Assembly: GCA_024509075.1 (NCBI GenBank)
Contig: JAKROC010000011.1
Location: 1-36,135, forward strand
Reading direction: 5' to 3'
Length of the DNA stretch: 36,135 bases
Source of the DNA: Endozoicomonas sp.
GTDB taxonomy: Bacteria > Pseudomonadota > Gammaproteobacteria > Pseudomonadales > Endozoicomonadaceae
A model generated the notes under the pieces. The model was not told where the DNA came from. It saw only the letters and a list, made by a program, of their open reading frames with translations, and did no database searches. Below, piece after piece: positions 16,638 to 25,427 of this stretch. Every line of letters starts with the position of its first letter. Positions within the stretch are counted from its first letter, which is position 1. A program made the position numbers and the translations under genes.

Positions 16638-17984
16638 TCAATGCAAACCAAATGATATTTTTTGTCCCGCCATCATGGGCATGAGGGTAGATGCACGGCC
16701 AATCACCAGCGCCTTCAGCTCCTGCACCACTTGTGGCAGATCGGGTCGGCGGGTAGGATCTGCTCGCAGCATCTCAGTTACCAACGGTTGCAAGTCAGGA
16801 GCAAGCCCTTCTGCCACTAGCTTTTTCTGCGTCAGCATGTCAAACAGGTCAAGCTTATTCAGATGTTTTTCCCTGTACTGCATGCACCAATTGCCCCTGG
16901 GGTGTTCACTGAACATTTTGCCAATAATGATACCCAGGGAATAAATATCAGCTTTCCTGGGCAGCAACAATTGATTTTTATCAATACCCGGATAAGCACA
17001 AGGCAGAGAGACTCCGGGAAACCCCATTAATGCACAGTGGTAACGACAGGCCTGATAGATTTCCGGTGCATGGTAATGCGTTATGCTACTCGTAAGAAAA
17101 TTTGGCTTAATAGGAATTCTCAGATCATGAGAACAGCCAAAATCAATAATGGTTACCCGGAGACTCAGTGGGTTAACCAAAACGTTACTATCTTTAAAAT
17201 CTCCCGCATAAATTTGCTTACGGTGCAGCGAATCGAGCTTTTTGGCTAGTGTATGGGCAATTGTGAACTTCTGCTGCCGATTCAGGGAATGGCAGATTTT
17301 CTCTAGGCTGGGAGCTTTGACCAGCTCCATGACAAGGTACATTTTATGGCACTTTGTTTTCGTACCCAACCGCTCAGCAATACCATAAACCTTAGGTGCA
17401 CAAGACCTGGCACGACGTTGAAGGCATAATTCAAGCATGGCGCTATCGTGGTGATACTGAATTATCCTGGCGTCCTGCTTTTCATCAGAGTAAATTTTTT
17501 TCACCGCCACCAGTTTAGAACCGTGACTATCGCACCTGATGGCCATTTTGACCTTTGTGTTATTGCCAACCCCGGCAATAACACTGTTTTTATCGTTCGG
17601 TTTTATCTCTGGCCAGCCTTCTGGAATGGTACTGTTATCAAAATATTTACTTATCTGTCGGCGGGTAAAAAAATTGATCAGCCGAACTTTCGCCTTTCTT
17701 CTGGTGAGCAAATGGCTTATTTCTGAATACCGCTTAGTATTGTGAACCCCCTTTTTTTTGATCCTGCTCATGAAAATGCTGCTGAGTTCTTCATCCAATG
17801 TACGACGAAGGGCTTTTTTGCGCTTTGCTTCTACGGGGGTAATGGGATAACACACGGGTGGCATTTGAGGCTCAACCGGCTCCCAGACATTTAACCTGTG
17901 GTGCCGGTAATGAGCAACCTGATTCGGCTCCTCTCTTGGTCGAAAGCCCCCTGAAATGGAGGAAGTTTCAGTCAGATGATACAT
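16638..17984 (-). CDS. Eukaryote-like protein kinase, non-RD type
   Basis: A 448-aa protein with a kinase fold from about residue 140. The glycine loop is AGVGNNTKV. The ATP lysine lies in LVAVKKIY near 158, the helix-C Glu in AMLELCLQ, and the hinge at MYLVMELV. The catalytic loop YAGDFKDSN (near 260) keeps Asp, Lys and Asn but lacks the His-Arg of HRD. DFG is in VTIIDFGCS (near 278), APE in HYHAPEIYQ (near 306), then KADIYSLGIIIGKMF and a final RRPDLPQVV. Core residues are intact, so activity is likely. The first 140 residues are very basic and unrecognised. There is no membrane segment. A TTG at 18044 extends the frame, but I prefer the ATG at 17984. It has no phosphatase or regulator partner nearby. 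A host-directed effector role is inference. Confidence 0.85.
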   Translation of the reverse strand: MYHLTETSSISGGFRPREEPNQVAHYRHHRLNVWEPVEPQMPPVCYPITPVEAKRKKALRRTLDEELSSIFMSRIKKKGVHNTKRYSEISHLLTRRKAKVRLINFFTRRQISKYFDNSTIPEGWPEIKPNDKNSVIAGVGNNTKVKMAIRCDSHGSKLVAVKKIYSDEKQDARIIQYHHDSAMLELCLQRRARSCAPKVYGIAERLGTKTKCHKMYLVMELVKAPSLEKICHSLNRQQKFTIAHTLAKKLDSLHRKQIYAGDFKDSNVLVNPLSLRVTIIDFGCSHDLRIPIKPNFLTSSITHYHAPEIYQACRYHCALMGFPGVSLPCAYPGIDKNQLLLPRKADIYSLGIIIGKMFSEHPRGNWCMQYREKHLNKLDLFDMLTQKKLVAEGLAPDLQPLVTEMLRADPTRRPDLPQVVQELKALVIGRASTLMPMMAGQKISFGLH

Positions 17985-18202
17985 CACTAACACTCTACAG
18001 GTCGGACGGCAGAAAAACACAAAGCTTCGCTGCTGTGGGGTCAAGGGTAAGTGGCAAGCAGATTTATATCGCCGTTGGCAAAATCAACACACTAAGCCAG
18101 CATCCTTTCGCAAACTCAGGATGAACGGAACCCGGTGGTATTTTTTGTGTACCATTACCCACTCATTTTTCAAAAGAGCCACCATTAAAATACGTTCAAT
18201 CG

Positions 18203-19441
18203 TCAATGCCCGCTGGTGATCAGCTCACTCCGCGGAGCATAGGTTCTTTGCACGTACTCTTCGATTAGTTTTATATAATCCTCAGCGATATTTTCGCCCT
18301 TCAGGGTAGTGTACTTTTCTCCATCAATAAACACTGGAGCTGAAGGAGCTTCACCAGTTCCGGGCAGACTGATACCGATATTGGCGTGCTTGCTTTCGCC
18401 CGGACCATTGACTACACAGCCCATCACTGCGACCTTCATATTTTCAACGCCCACGTACTGATGACGCCAACTCACCATTTTACGGCGCAAAAAGCTGTCT
18501 ACTTCATCCGTCAGTACCCGAAAGAAAGTACTGGTGGTGCGGCCACAGCCAGGACAGGCAGTCACTTCCGGAGCAAAGCTGCGAATTTCCAGCGCTTGCA
18601 GGATCTGTTGTGAAACAATCACCTCTTTATCCCGCGATGCGCCGGGCTCAGGTGTTAGGGATGTTCGGATGGTATTGCCAATTCCCTGTTGCAACAGAAG
18701 ACCCATGGCAACACTGGACGCAACGATACCCTTGCTACCCATGCCTGCTTCGGTCAGGCCAAGATGCAGAGCAAACTGACAACGTTCGGCCAGCATCTGA
18801 TAAACACGAACAAGATCCTGAACCCGGGAAACCTTACAGGAAATGACAATATGATCAGCACCCAGGCCACGCTCTTCGGCAGCATGGGCGCTGGTCAGCG
18901 AGGAGAGCACCAGTGCTTCGTGCAGAACCTCCTGGGACGATTTCGGGTTAGCAGAGCGAGCATTCTCATCCATTAATGCGGTGGAAAGCTCTTTGTCCAG
19001 ACTGCCCCAGTTCACGCCAATGCGCACCGGTTTGTCGTACTTGATGGCCACATCGATCATGGTGTTAAAACGATCGTCTTTCTTATTGCCAAACCCCACA
19101 TTGCCCGGGTTGATACGGTACTTGTGCAGCAGCCGGGCCATCTCATCGTACTTGGTGAGCAACAAATGACCGTTGTAATGAAAGTCCCCTACGATGGGTA
19201 CATCGCAGTTGTGTCTGGCCAGCCCCTCATAGATGGCAGGAATGGCTGCCGCAGCTTCCTCTGAGTTGACGGTGACCCGGACGATCTCTGAGCCGGCATC
19301 GGCCAGCAGGCGAATCTGGTCGATGGTTTTCTGGACATCGGCAGTGTCAGTGTCAGTCATGGATTGCACCACAACTGGCGCATCCCCTCCGATGGTTACA
19401 TGCCCAACCCGGACAGCATGAGTTTTATGACGCCTGTCCAT
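18203..19441 (-). CDS. ispG: 4-hydroxy-3-methylbut-2-enyl diphosphate synthase (IspG/GcpE)
   Basis: IspG is the [4Fe-4S] enzyme of the MEP isoprenoid pathway that converts MEcPP to HMBPP. The 412-aa length is normal. Landmarks are [12 protein letters not shown] near the start, [21 protein letters not shown], and the cluster ligands ACPGCGR (near 294) and GCVVNGPGE (near 339). The N-terminus is a few residues shorter than in E. coli. GGAG lies 10 nt before the ATG. The usual neighbours rodZ and hisS are not adjacent; the gene instead lies between the orphan kinase and slt. Confidence 0.97.
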   Translation of the reverse strand: MDRRHKTHAVRVGHVTIGGDAPVVVQSMTDTDTADVQKTIDQIRLLADAGSEIVRVTVNSEEAAAAIPAIYEGLARHNCDVPIVGDFHYNGHLLLTKYDEMARLLHKYRINPGNVGFGNKKDDRFNTMIDVAIKYDKPVRIGVNWGSLDKELSTALMDENARSANPKSSQEVLHEALVLSSLTSAHAAEERGLGADHIVISCKVSRVQDLVRVYQMLAERCQFALHLGLTEAGMGSKGIVASSVAMGLLLQQGIGNTIRTSLTPEPGASRDKEVIVSQQILQALEIRSFAPEVTACPGCGRTTSTFFRVLTDEVDSFLRRKMVSWRHQYVGVENMKVAVMGCVVNGPGESKHANIGISLPGTGEAPSAPVFIDGEKYTTLKGENIAEDYIKLIEEYVQRTYAPRSELITSGH

Positions 19442-19601
19442 AAACGTTATTCTCCGAATAGCAAAAATTTGATCCAGATGAGTGTATCAGAAGCTGACGA
19501 TTTGTCCTGCTCGATCAGCGGTGTTCAGGCACATGGGCTACGCAACAACTTCAGGGAATGCTTCCAGAAGCGCACGCAAATTCGAAAGATATCGCAGGCG
19601 T

Positions 19602-19629
19602 GAAAAATTGAGCCCCCTTTCAGGGGCTC
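19602..19629 (-). terminator. Rho-independent terminator, leftward
   Basis: The stem GAGCCCC / GGGGCTC (19629-19623 with 19616-19610) has a six-base loop. On the minus strand it is followed by AATTTTTCA. It would end leftward transcription from slt before ispG. Confidence 0.7.
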
Positions 19630-19702
19630 GATCAGATTGTTTTGCGCTCGTGCTGAACTCGCTGGAGGAGGCATTCACAGGTAGATTGTGCCAGTTACTG
19701 CA

Positions 19703-19740
19703 GATCAGGATTCAGGGGAGGGTCAGCCTCCCGCCTGATC
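19703..19740. repeat. Imperfect inverted repeat next to slt
   Basis: The arms GATCAGG and CCTGATC enclose inner arms GGGAGG and CCTCCC around a short GTCAG loop. Seven A residues follow on the + strand, so neither strand has the U-tract order of a normal terminator. It may act as a 3' mRNA-stabilising hairpin for slt. Confidence 0.55.
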
Positions 19741-19766
19741 ACGAAAAAAACCACTCATGACAGCCA

Positions 19767-21824
19767 TCAGTTGCTTCGTGCCTGAAGCGTCTTTGCAACC
19801 ATCGCAGGTTCTGGCCGGTTCACACTGAGGGCTGCAACTTCTTTGGCCGAGAACATGCGCGCCGGCTGATTTTCCAACAGGCTGTATATCACCCGAAACG
19901 CCATCACGCTTTGCACGTAATTTCGAGTCTCATCGTAGGGAATAGTCTCAATCCAGATATCCAGGGGCAGATGACCACGCTCCGCCATCCAGCGATTCAC
20001 CGGCGTACTGCCAGCATTATAAGCAGCGGTGGCCAGAATACGGCTCCCGGAGAAACGTTTCGATAACCAGCTCAGATGGGTTGTTCCCAGGGCAATATTA
20101 ACCTTGGGCTGAAACAACGCCTCCTTGTTTTTGAACGGTATTCTTGCCTGCCGTGCGGCCTGCCTGGCTGTGGTCGGCATCAACTGCATCAGGCCCATGG
20201 CACCAGAACCAGAGCGTGCCATTGGATGGAAGGCACTCTCCTGTCGGGCAATGGCCAGCACCCATGGGTAGTCGATCTGGTTTTTGCGCGCATACTCGCT
20301 GAACAGTTTGGCGTCCGGAGTGGGGAAGCGCAACTCCAGATCATCCCACATGGTAGCGCGAGCCGCCGCCATGATAGCCTGATGATGCCACTGCCACTGG
20401 TGAGCCAGATATGGGATCAGTTTTTCCTCCGCATCACTCAGGCGCGGGGTGATCCGGTTCATCTCCATTTGTGCAAGGCGGTAGCGTTTGAACTCCAGCC
20501 ACTGGACAACACGCAGCAGACCGGGATATTTCTGTTGCAGTTTTTGCAGGTCTTGTGGGTGCACATTGACGTGCTTGTTGTTGAGCTGAAACGGTTTTCC
20601 CTTCAGGTCTGCCACCAGGAAGGCATAAAAGTTGCGTTCCTGACTCAAAGCCTTGAGCATCGGCGTCTCTAACAAGTCCGCTACCTTCCTGGGCAGTGGC
20701 TTGCCTGCCAGCATATAGCTCTCTTCCTGAAACTTGAGCGTGGCTACCTCGCTCCAATAACGCCACCGGCTGTGCTGGCGAAACTCGCGAGGCAGGCGGG
20801 CAATGAGAATCAGTACTTGCTCCCAGTCCTGATCGGTCAGGGCCATTCTGATGCGCCATTCAGTCACTTTGGGATACTTGTAGTCCGGATCGATACTAGC
20901 GATAACCTCCTCACCGTTGTACACGCCGTGTTTTGCTGCCCTGATCGCTATGCGCTGATCAATGCCCGAGAGCTCCTGCTCTGAAAACGGGTGACGCTTG
21001 CGCAACTGCAACCAGGTGGCAACGGCCAGATCGAAATCCTTACTAATCAGCTTTTTGATGCCATAAAGCATAATGATCCGTTGGTGTTCCAACCCGCCAT
21101 TAAGCCTGGCGCTGGCAACCAGGTTCGGCTTTTTATCCACCGCCCAGAAGTTTTTGGTTGCTGTTTTGTAAGTCGCCTTACTGATGGATTTGTCCAGATA
21201 ACGGGCCAGGGACAAATTACCTTGCCCGGCAGCCAGCCAGAAGCGTGCCAAAATCAGGCTCTGGGTCATCCCGCCGGCCGCTTTCCAGTTAGCAAACAGT
21301 GAGTCACAGGCGGAGTGCTGGGATTCTCCTTGTAACCAAAGGGATTTCGCCTGTTGCCAGGCTAGCTTTTTCTTGCCAAGTTTTTCCAGGGCAATACCTT
21401 TGAGACACTGGTACTGCGCACCATCATTCTGGCGAAAGGCACTGAGATAACTTTGCCATTTTTTACTGCTCGCCAAGTACAGCAGCCACTTTTTACGCAG
21501 CTGCTCAGCCTGAGGGAAATCAGCATGCTGGCGGATGAATTGGTCAATGTCGCTTTGGTTAAGTTTGGACAGATTGCCAGAGAGGTAAAGGTAATCAAGG
21601 TAGGGTGCCAACGGGTAATCATTGAGTTCTGCCCGGTGCGTCTGATAGGGTCGATAATTACCCTTTTGCAGTCCAGCCTCAACATCACCGAAGAGCCGTT
21701 GCTGATGATTCAGTTCACTACCAAGAACAGATTGCGGCAACAACAACGTTACCGCCAGGACAAGACTGGTTAGCCGCAGGGGGAGTACACAGGTCAACAC
21801 CGTGGTAAAAAAATAATTGGCCAT
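19767..21824 (-). CDS. slt: Soluble lytic murein transglycosylase (Slt70-like)
   Basis: This periplasmic enzyme cleaves the MurNAc-GlcNAc bond of peptidoglycan to form 1,6-anhydro-muropeptides. The 685-aa product has a signal peptide (hydrophobic core about residues 17-30, likely cleavage near VLG/SE). A long alpha-helical U-domain follows, then the L linker and a C-terminal lysozyme-like domain. Catalytic Glu is in IARQESAFHP near residue 528; SGAMGLMQLMPTTA, VNIALGTTHLSWL, ATAAYNAGSTPVNRWM and IPYDETRNYVQSVM complete the family 1 pattern. It is divergent from the Rieske gene, with a 199-bp gap holding both promoters. Confidence 0.95.
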   Translation of the reverse strand: MANYFFTTVLTCVLPLRLTSLVLAVTLLLPQSVLGSELNHQQRLFGDVEAGLQKGNYRPYQTHRAELNDYPLAPYLDYLYLSGNLSKLNQSDIDQFIRQHADFPQAEQLRKKWLLYLASSKKWQSYLSAFRQNDGAQYQCLKGIALEKLGKKKLAWQQAKSLWLQGESQHSACDSLFANWKAAGGMTQSLILARFWLAAGQGNLSLARYLDKSISKATYKTATKNFWAVDKKPNLVASARLNGGLEHQRIIMLYGIKKLISKDFDLAVATWLQLRKRHPFSEQELSGIDQRIAIRAAKHGVYNGEEVIASIDPDYKYPKVTEWRIRMALTDQDWEQVLILIARLPREFRQHSRWRYWSEVATLKFQEESYMLAGKPLPRKVADLLETPMLKALSQERNFYAFLVADLKGKPFQLNNKHVNVHPQDLQKLQQKYPGLLRVVQWLEFKRYRLAQMEMNRITPRLSDAEEKLIPYLAHQWQWHHQAIMAAARATMWDDLELRFPTPDAKLFSEYARKNQIDYPWVLAIARQESAFHPMARSGSGAMGLMQLMPTTARQAARQARIPFKNKEALFQPKVNIALGTTHLSWLSKRFSGSRILATAAYNAGSTPVNRWMAERGHLPLDIWIETIPYDETRNYVQSVMAFRVIYSLLENQPARMFSAKEVAALSVNRPEPAMVAKTLQARSN

Positions 21825-22023
21825 AACTGAAGAGTGTCACACTCCAAGGTCTTTGTTAAAACTGTCAAGAAACACCATATTTTCCCAGACAAACGCTGTC
21901 AAATCTGCTGGCAAATGCTGTATCAATAGCTACTAGTCAATCGGCAGGTTATGGTCAGGGTGAAGACTCACTACAGGAAAATGCTTTACCATCAAATTTA
22001 TCGCACAAATGCCGGAGGATGTC

Positions 22024-22338
22024 ATGATTCGTTTGTGTGCAATTGGCGAGCTGCACGACCCGGGCTGCAGGGGCTTTCACAATGAGCATGGGCACATCTT
22101 TGTGGTACGCAAGGGCATGGACGTCTACGCCTACCAAAACAACTGCCCTCATTATGGCATTAACCTTGAGTGGCAACCGGATCAATTTCTTGATGAAAAT
22201 CAGTGTCTGATTCAATGCGCCAATCATGGCGCGCAATTTCTGATTGAAACGGGTGAATGTATTGCAGGCCCCTGCACGGGCCAATATCTGACAGCTCTGG
22301 CTTGCAAGGTACACGACAACGTCGTTTATTTGTTATAA
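22024..22338 (+). CDS. Small Rieske [2Fe-2S] protein
   Basis: A 104-aa stand-alone Rieske ferredoxin-like domain. The two ligand pairs are NCPHYG (Cys-x-His) and CANHGAQF (Cys-x-x-His), about 20 residues apart, as in nitrite-reductase small subunits and dioxygenase ferredoxins. There is no membrane anchor or signal. I start at MIRLCAIGEL because GGAGG lies 5 nt upstream; the upstream in-frame ATG overlaps that site. It may carry electrons to an oxygenase or reductase, but no partner gene is adjacent. The next gene is 95 bp downstream on the same strand. Confidence 0.9.
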   Translation: MIRLCAIGELHDPGCRGFHNEHGHIFVVRKGMDVYAYQNNCPHYGINLEWQPDQFLDENQCLIQCANHGAQFLIETGECIAGPCTGQYLTALACKVHDNVVYLL

Positions 22339-22433
22339 AAAAATTGCCGGCGCACTGCTTCAAGCACTGCTCTTGATCAATTTTCTGATGTCGCCTCTGT
22401 GTCAAACTGACGGAAAATTGCTAGAGGCCAAAC

Positions 22434-23381
22434 ATGACTTCAGACGAGAATCGACGCCTTTGTGCCGTAATGCACGCCAGTGTTGACGGCCAGATTGAGG
22501 CTTTGCAGACACTGGCAACCCGAATAAATGGCAGCTTCAGCGAGGCATTGGAACTGCTGGCCGAATGTCGTGGGCGAGCCATCATGTTTGGCATGCAGCA
22601 GTCCGGCCTGGTCGGACAAAAGATCGCCGCCACACTTTATGCCACTGGCCTGTCGACCCATATCCTCAACGCCGCCGAAACCTGGGAGGATAACCTGAGC
22701 ATGATTGGCCCAGGGGACGTGATTGTTATGCTCTCCTACAGTGGCAAAACCACAGAGTTGCTCCGCCTCTACCCGACCATCCGCCAGTTGGGCAACAAAG
22801 TCATCGCCATTACCGGCAATCCCAATGGCCCCGTGGCCAGACAAGCCGACATTGTGCTTGATGCCAGCGTGGTTGAGAGTCGGGAAAACCGGGAGCAGGC
22901 ACCAACCACTTATACTACCGTGTTGCTGGCCATTGGCGACCTGCTGGCCGAAACGCTGATACGTCGCCGGATCTACAGCTCACCGGAGGCACAGCAAAGT
23001 GACCAGAAGATGGTATGGGTGCGCGACCTGGTAGATCGCAGCGATCTGGCCATTGTGTCGCCCGATTGCAGCCTGAAGCAAGTAATGAAGTCCATGACCG
23101 ACCAGGGTACCAGTATGTGTCTGGTTATGGAGAGCGATTTATTATGTGGTATTATCGCCGACGGTGATTTGCGCCGGAGCCTGACTGGGGCTGAGAACCT
23201 GGAAGGCATAACGGCAAGGAACATCATGAACGGCGCGCCTGTGTGTGTGCAGGAGAATATCAGTGCTGAAGAGGCACTGTTGCTGATGCAGGAGCAAGGA
23301 ATCAACACCGTGGTGGTGAAAGACCGGAATCTGAAAGTTGTTGGACTGCTTTCCAGTGACAGCTTCGAACAGGCATCATAG
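22434..23381 (+). CDS. KdsD/KpsF-like SIS-CBS protein lacking key isomerase residues
   Basis: A 315-aa protein with the layout of arabinose-5-phosphate isomerase: a SIS domain (about 45-175) and two CBS domains (about 198-255 and 264-313). The CBS linker keeps the family motif DGDLRR. However, the GMGKSG motif of KdsD is GMQQSG here (residues 53-58), replacing the Lys reported as catalytic. The HGDLG motif is EDNLS (85-89), and the conserved HPAG segment before the CBS pair is missing (IYSSPEAQQSDQ). It is therefore unlikely to be a normal KdsD and may bind a sugar phosphate for sensing or act on another substrate. The Lrp-type regulator starts 10 bp after its stop, so the two are probably one operon. 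Confidence 0.85.
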   Translation: MTSDENRRLCAVMHASVDGQIEALQTLATRINGSFSEALELLAECRGRAIMFGMQQSGLVGQKIAATLYATGLSTHILNAAETWEDNLSMIGPGDVIVMLSYSGKTTELLRLYPTIRQLGNKVIAITGNPNGPVARQADIVLDASVVESRENREQAPTTYTTVLLAIGDLLAETLIRRRIYSSPEAQQSDQKMVWVRDLVDRSDLAIVSPDCSLKQVMKSMTDQGTSMCLVMESDLLCGIIADGDLRRSLTGAENLEGITARNIMNGAPVCVQENISAEEALLLMQEQGINTVVVKDRNLKVVGLLSSDSFEQAS

Positions 23382-23391
23382 TACCTGAATA

Positions 23392-23844
23392 ATGGATAAA
23401 ATTGACCGCAGCCTGCTACAACAACTCCAAAAAGACGCCACGCTGTCTGTGGCGCAACTGGCCGAAACCGTCAACCTGTCGCCTACGCCTTGCTGGAAGC
23501 GCATCAAGCGGTTGGAAGAACAGGGCTACATCACTCACCGTGTAGCATTGGTCAACCCTGCCAAAGTGGGGCTTGGCGTGTCGGTTTTTGTACATATCAA
23601 AACCCGCTTTCACAACAGTGAGTGGCTGGAGTCATTTGGCAAAGTGGTCAGTGGTTATCCAGAGATCGCCGAGTGTTATCGCATGAGTGGCGAATACGAC
23701 TACCTGCTGCGGGTCGTGGTGAAAGACATCCAGTCGTTTGACCGCTTTTACAAGGAACTGGTAAACAAGGTTGATGGACTTACTGACGTTACCTCAAGCC
23801 TGGCTATGGAGCAGATAAAATACACAACAGCATTGCCGTTGTGA
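23392..23844 (+). CDS. Lrp/AsnC family transcriptional regulator
   Basis: A 150-aa DNA-binding regulator of the feast/famine family. The N-terminal helix-turn-helix is typical (DKIDRSLLQQLQKDATLSVA, then LAETVNLSPTPCWKRIKRLE). The C-terminal RAM ligand-binding domain follows (VFVHIKTRFH, PEIAECYRMSGEYDYLLRVV, FYKELVNKVDGLTDVTSSLA). Ligand and targets are not visible from sequence. It lies 10 bp downstream of the SIS-CBS gene with no room for a promoter, and a strong terminator follows. Confidence 0.94.
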   Translation: MDKIDRSLLQQLQKDATLSVAQLAETVNLSPTPCWKRIKRLEEQGYITHRVALVNPAKVGLGVSVFVHIKTRFHNSEWLESFGKVVSGYPEIAECYRMSGEYDYLLRVVVKDIQSFDRFYKELVNKVDGLTDVTSSLAMEQIKYTTALPL

Positions 23845-23912
23845 TCTTTTTTGCCAAAGTTGAACTGAAAGTGCAATTAACCTCAGGAATCATCTCGAAA
23901 CAATTTCATACT

Positions 23913-23947
23913 GACACACTATCGCTCGAACTGTGTGTCGTTTTTTT
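23913..23947 (+). terminator. Rho-independent terminator after the Lrp-type gene
   Basis: The stem GACACAC / GTGTGTC (23913-23919 with 23933-23939) is followed by G and seven T. It closes the SIS-CBS/Lrp unit. The remaining 220 bp up to the DUF302 gene are AT-rich, hold its promoter and show no other gene. Confidence 0.9.
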
Positions 23948-24170
23948 AGCATCAGCACTATTTTGTACCGCACATTGACCAGCCATTAAGCAGTAACAAA
24001 TTATTTTGACAACAAAATAGAGGACAGAAGCTTAATGAATTTTCTTGAACAAAAAGCATCAGCTCCATTGCGTCATAATAAAATTCAATTTTTCTACAGC
24101 ATAAGTCAATGTGAGAATTGCTGTATTGGTGTCAATTAAGCATCCTGAAACCAAAAAACAGGAAAATAGC

Positions 24171-24620
24171 GTGAAAAACAAACTAATAGCATCAATACTT
24201 GGTGCAATATTACCTTTTTCAGCAGTCGCTGCAGAAGGTGTGGTTTCCGTACCAAGCAAATACTCCGTTGAAAAAACAGCCGATCGATTTGAGGATATTA
24301 TCAAAAAGAAAGGCTTAACACTTTTCGCCCGAATAGATCACAGTGATAATGCCAGCAAGGTGAACCTGGAATTAGACCCCACTGAGGTTATTATCTTTGG
24401 TAATCCTATGGTTGGTACACCACTGATGCAGTGCTCACAACAAGTCGCTATTGACCTTCCTCAAAAGGCTCTTATTTGGCAGGACGAAAATGGCAAAGTC
24501 TGGTTTTCGTACAACGATCCCGAGTATTTGATGGAGCGGCACAATATGCAAGGCTGTGAAGCAGTAATTAAACGAGTCTCGACCATTTTGAATGGACTCA
24601 GCAAAGCGGCAACAACCTGA
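24171..24620 (+). CDS. DUF302 domain protein, exported
   Basis: A 149-aa protein of the DUF302 family, function unknown. Translation most likely starts at the GTG at 24171 (read as Met, then KNKLIASILGAILPFSA), because AGGAAAA lies just upstream and the product then begins with a clean signal peptide cleaved near VAA/EG. An ATG 60 bp upstream would spoil this. The domain shows SVEKTADRFEDIIKKKGLTL, FARIDHSDNA, the strand VIIFGNPMVGTPLMQ, and KVWFSYNDPEYL. It is convergent with the 6S RNA gene, 26 bp away. Confidence 0.88.
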   Translation: MKNKLIASILGAILPFSAVAAEGVVSVPSKYSVEKTADRFEDIIKKKGLTLFARIDHSDNASKVNLELDPTEVIIFGNPMVGTPLMQCSQQVAIDLPQKALIWQDENGKVWFSYNDPEYLMERHNMQGCEAVIKRVSTILNGLSKAATT

Positions 24621-24646
24621 AGAGAATTACACAACAGGACGTGTAT

Positions 24647-24831
24647 GAAACCTCCCCACTCTGCCGCTGCCACGTTTGCCCGTGGCCGTAAGGTCACGGT
24701 GGGAGATACTGAGGTGAATCGGGCTTTCCGCTACGAGGCGGACATGCACTCCAGCACCTGACAGGAGCTCCCTAGGTTGGTATTATCGGCTCGGGACGTT
24801 TGGTGACTGGCGAACAGGCCAGGGAAGCTTC
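24647..24831 (-). ncRNA. ssrS: 6S RNA
   Basis: Read on the minus strand, the 185 nt start GAAGCTTCCC and end GGGGAGGTTTC, which pair over about 10 bp to form the closing stem. Internal blocks resemble known gammaproteobacterial 6S RNAs: TGTTCGCCAGT and GTCCCGAGCCGATA on the 5' side, and GCATGTCCGCCTCGTAGCGG then AAAGCC in the middle. It lies just downstream of zapA on the same strand, the classic zapA-ssrS order. 6S RNA mimics an open promoter and sequesters sigma-70 RNA polymerase in stationary phase. The usual downstream gene, 5-formyl-THF cyclo-ligase, is absent here. Exact ends are inferred from pairing. Confidence 0.9.
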
Positions 24832-24837
24832 AACGGC

Positions 24838-24843
24838 ATTATA
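24838..24843 (-). promoter_or_regulatory. -10 box of the 6S RNA promoter
   Basis: TATAAT on the minus strand lies 6 bp upstream of the inferred 6S 5' end. No good -35 box is seen at 17 bp. Confidence 0.6.
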
Positions 24844-24915
24844 TCGACAATTGAAGATATGTCTGCATTTTTTTTCGGCTTGCCGTAACCAGGCAAGAAA
24901 CAAAAGACGGCCCGC

Positions 24916-25221
24916 TCAACGTTTGACGGGTGAGATCGCCTGATCAAGCTTGCCAATCAGCTGGTCGATGTGCTCCTGAGTATCAAGTTTTTCGTCCTCA
25001 TTTTGCCGTCGGCACTGCATCAGCTCGTAGCTGATGTTTAGCGCGGCCATGACGGCAATACGCTCTATGCCAACAACTTTGCCCGAAGTGCGGATCTCTT
25101 GCATTTTCTCGTTCAGAAAACGGGCAGCAGTGTGTAGAGCATCCTGATTGTCTCTGGGGCAAGCGACACGGTACTCCTTGTCCAGAATATAGACAGACGT
25201 AACTGGTGATTTATCCGTCAT
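24916..25221 (-). CDS. zapA: Cell division protein ZapA
   Basis: ZapA binds FtsZ and bundles its filaments at the Z-ring. The 101-aa product has the family start VTSVYILDKEYRVACPRDNQ, the LHTAARFLNEKMQEIR segment, and a C-terminal coiled coil through ERIAVMAALNISYELMQ. Its ATG overlaps the stop of the upstream TIGR02449 gene by 4 bp, so the two are translationally coupled. 6S RNA follows 84 bp downstream. Confidence 0.94.
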   Translation of the reverse strand: MTDKSPVTSVYILDKEYRVACPRDNQDALHTAARFLNEKMQEIRTSGKVVGIERIAVMAALNISYELMQCRRQNEDEKLDTQEHIDQLIGKLDQAISPVKR

Positions 25222-25427
25222 GACTCATACTCCAAAGACCTGAGACGCTGAATGATCGTCTCTAACTTGTTGCGAATTGCATCATTTTTTCCCATCAACT
25301 TTGCTTTTTCAGTTCTCCATGACTGCTCCTGACGTCGAAGCTGCTGGTTTTCCATGGTCAACTTCCGGCAAAGGGCAACCAGACTGTGCATTTTCCGGTC
25401 GAGGGCGATGAAATCAGATTCTTTCAT
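25218..25427 (-). CDS. ZapB-like small coiled-coil protein (TIGR02449 type)
   Basis: A 69-aa, almost entirely coiled-coil protein (SLVALCRKLTMENQQLRRQE ... LETIIQRLRSLE). It matches the small TIGR02449 family that precedes zapA in Pseudomonas-like gammaproteobacteria and is presumed to work in cell division. It overlaps zapA by 4 bp. The pepP-ubiH block that usually lies divergent from it is missing here and is replaced by accessory DNA. Confidence 0.88.
   Translation of the reverse strand: MKESDFIALDRKMHSLVALCRKLTMENQQLRRQEQSWRTEKAKLMGKNDAIRNKLETIIQRLRSLEYES

Larger units (their letters stand above)
19442..19766. other. Intergenic region between slt and ispG
   Basis: These 325 bp contain no supported gene. 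They hold a terminator-like hairpin (19602-19629), a strong inverted repeat close to the slt stop codon (19703-19740) and the ispG leader. Confidence 0.5.

Noticed and set aside
18045-18202. Terminator after ispG
   Set aside because: A GGTA...TACC arm pair around an A-rich loop is too weak and has no U-tract on the ispG strand.
22339-22433. AAAATTG...CAATTTT arms between the Rieske and SIS-CBS genes as a terminator
   Set aside because: The arms are separated by about 30 unpaired bases and the inner sequence does not form a stem.
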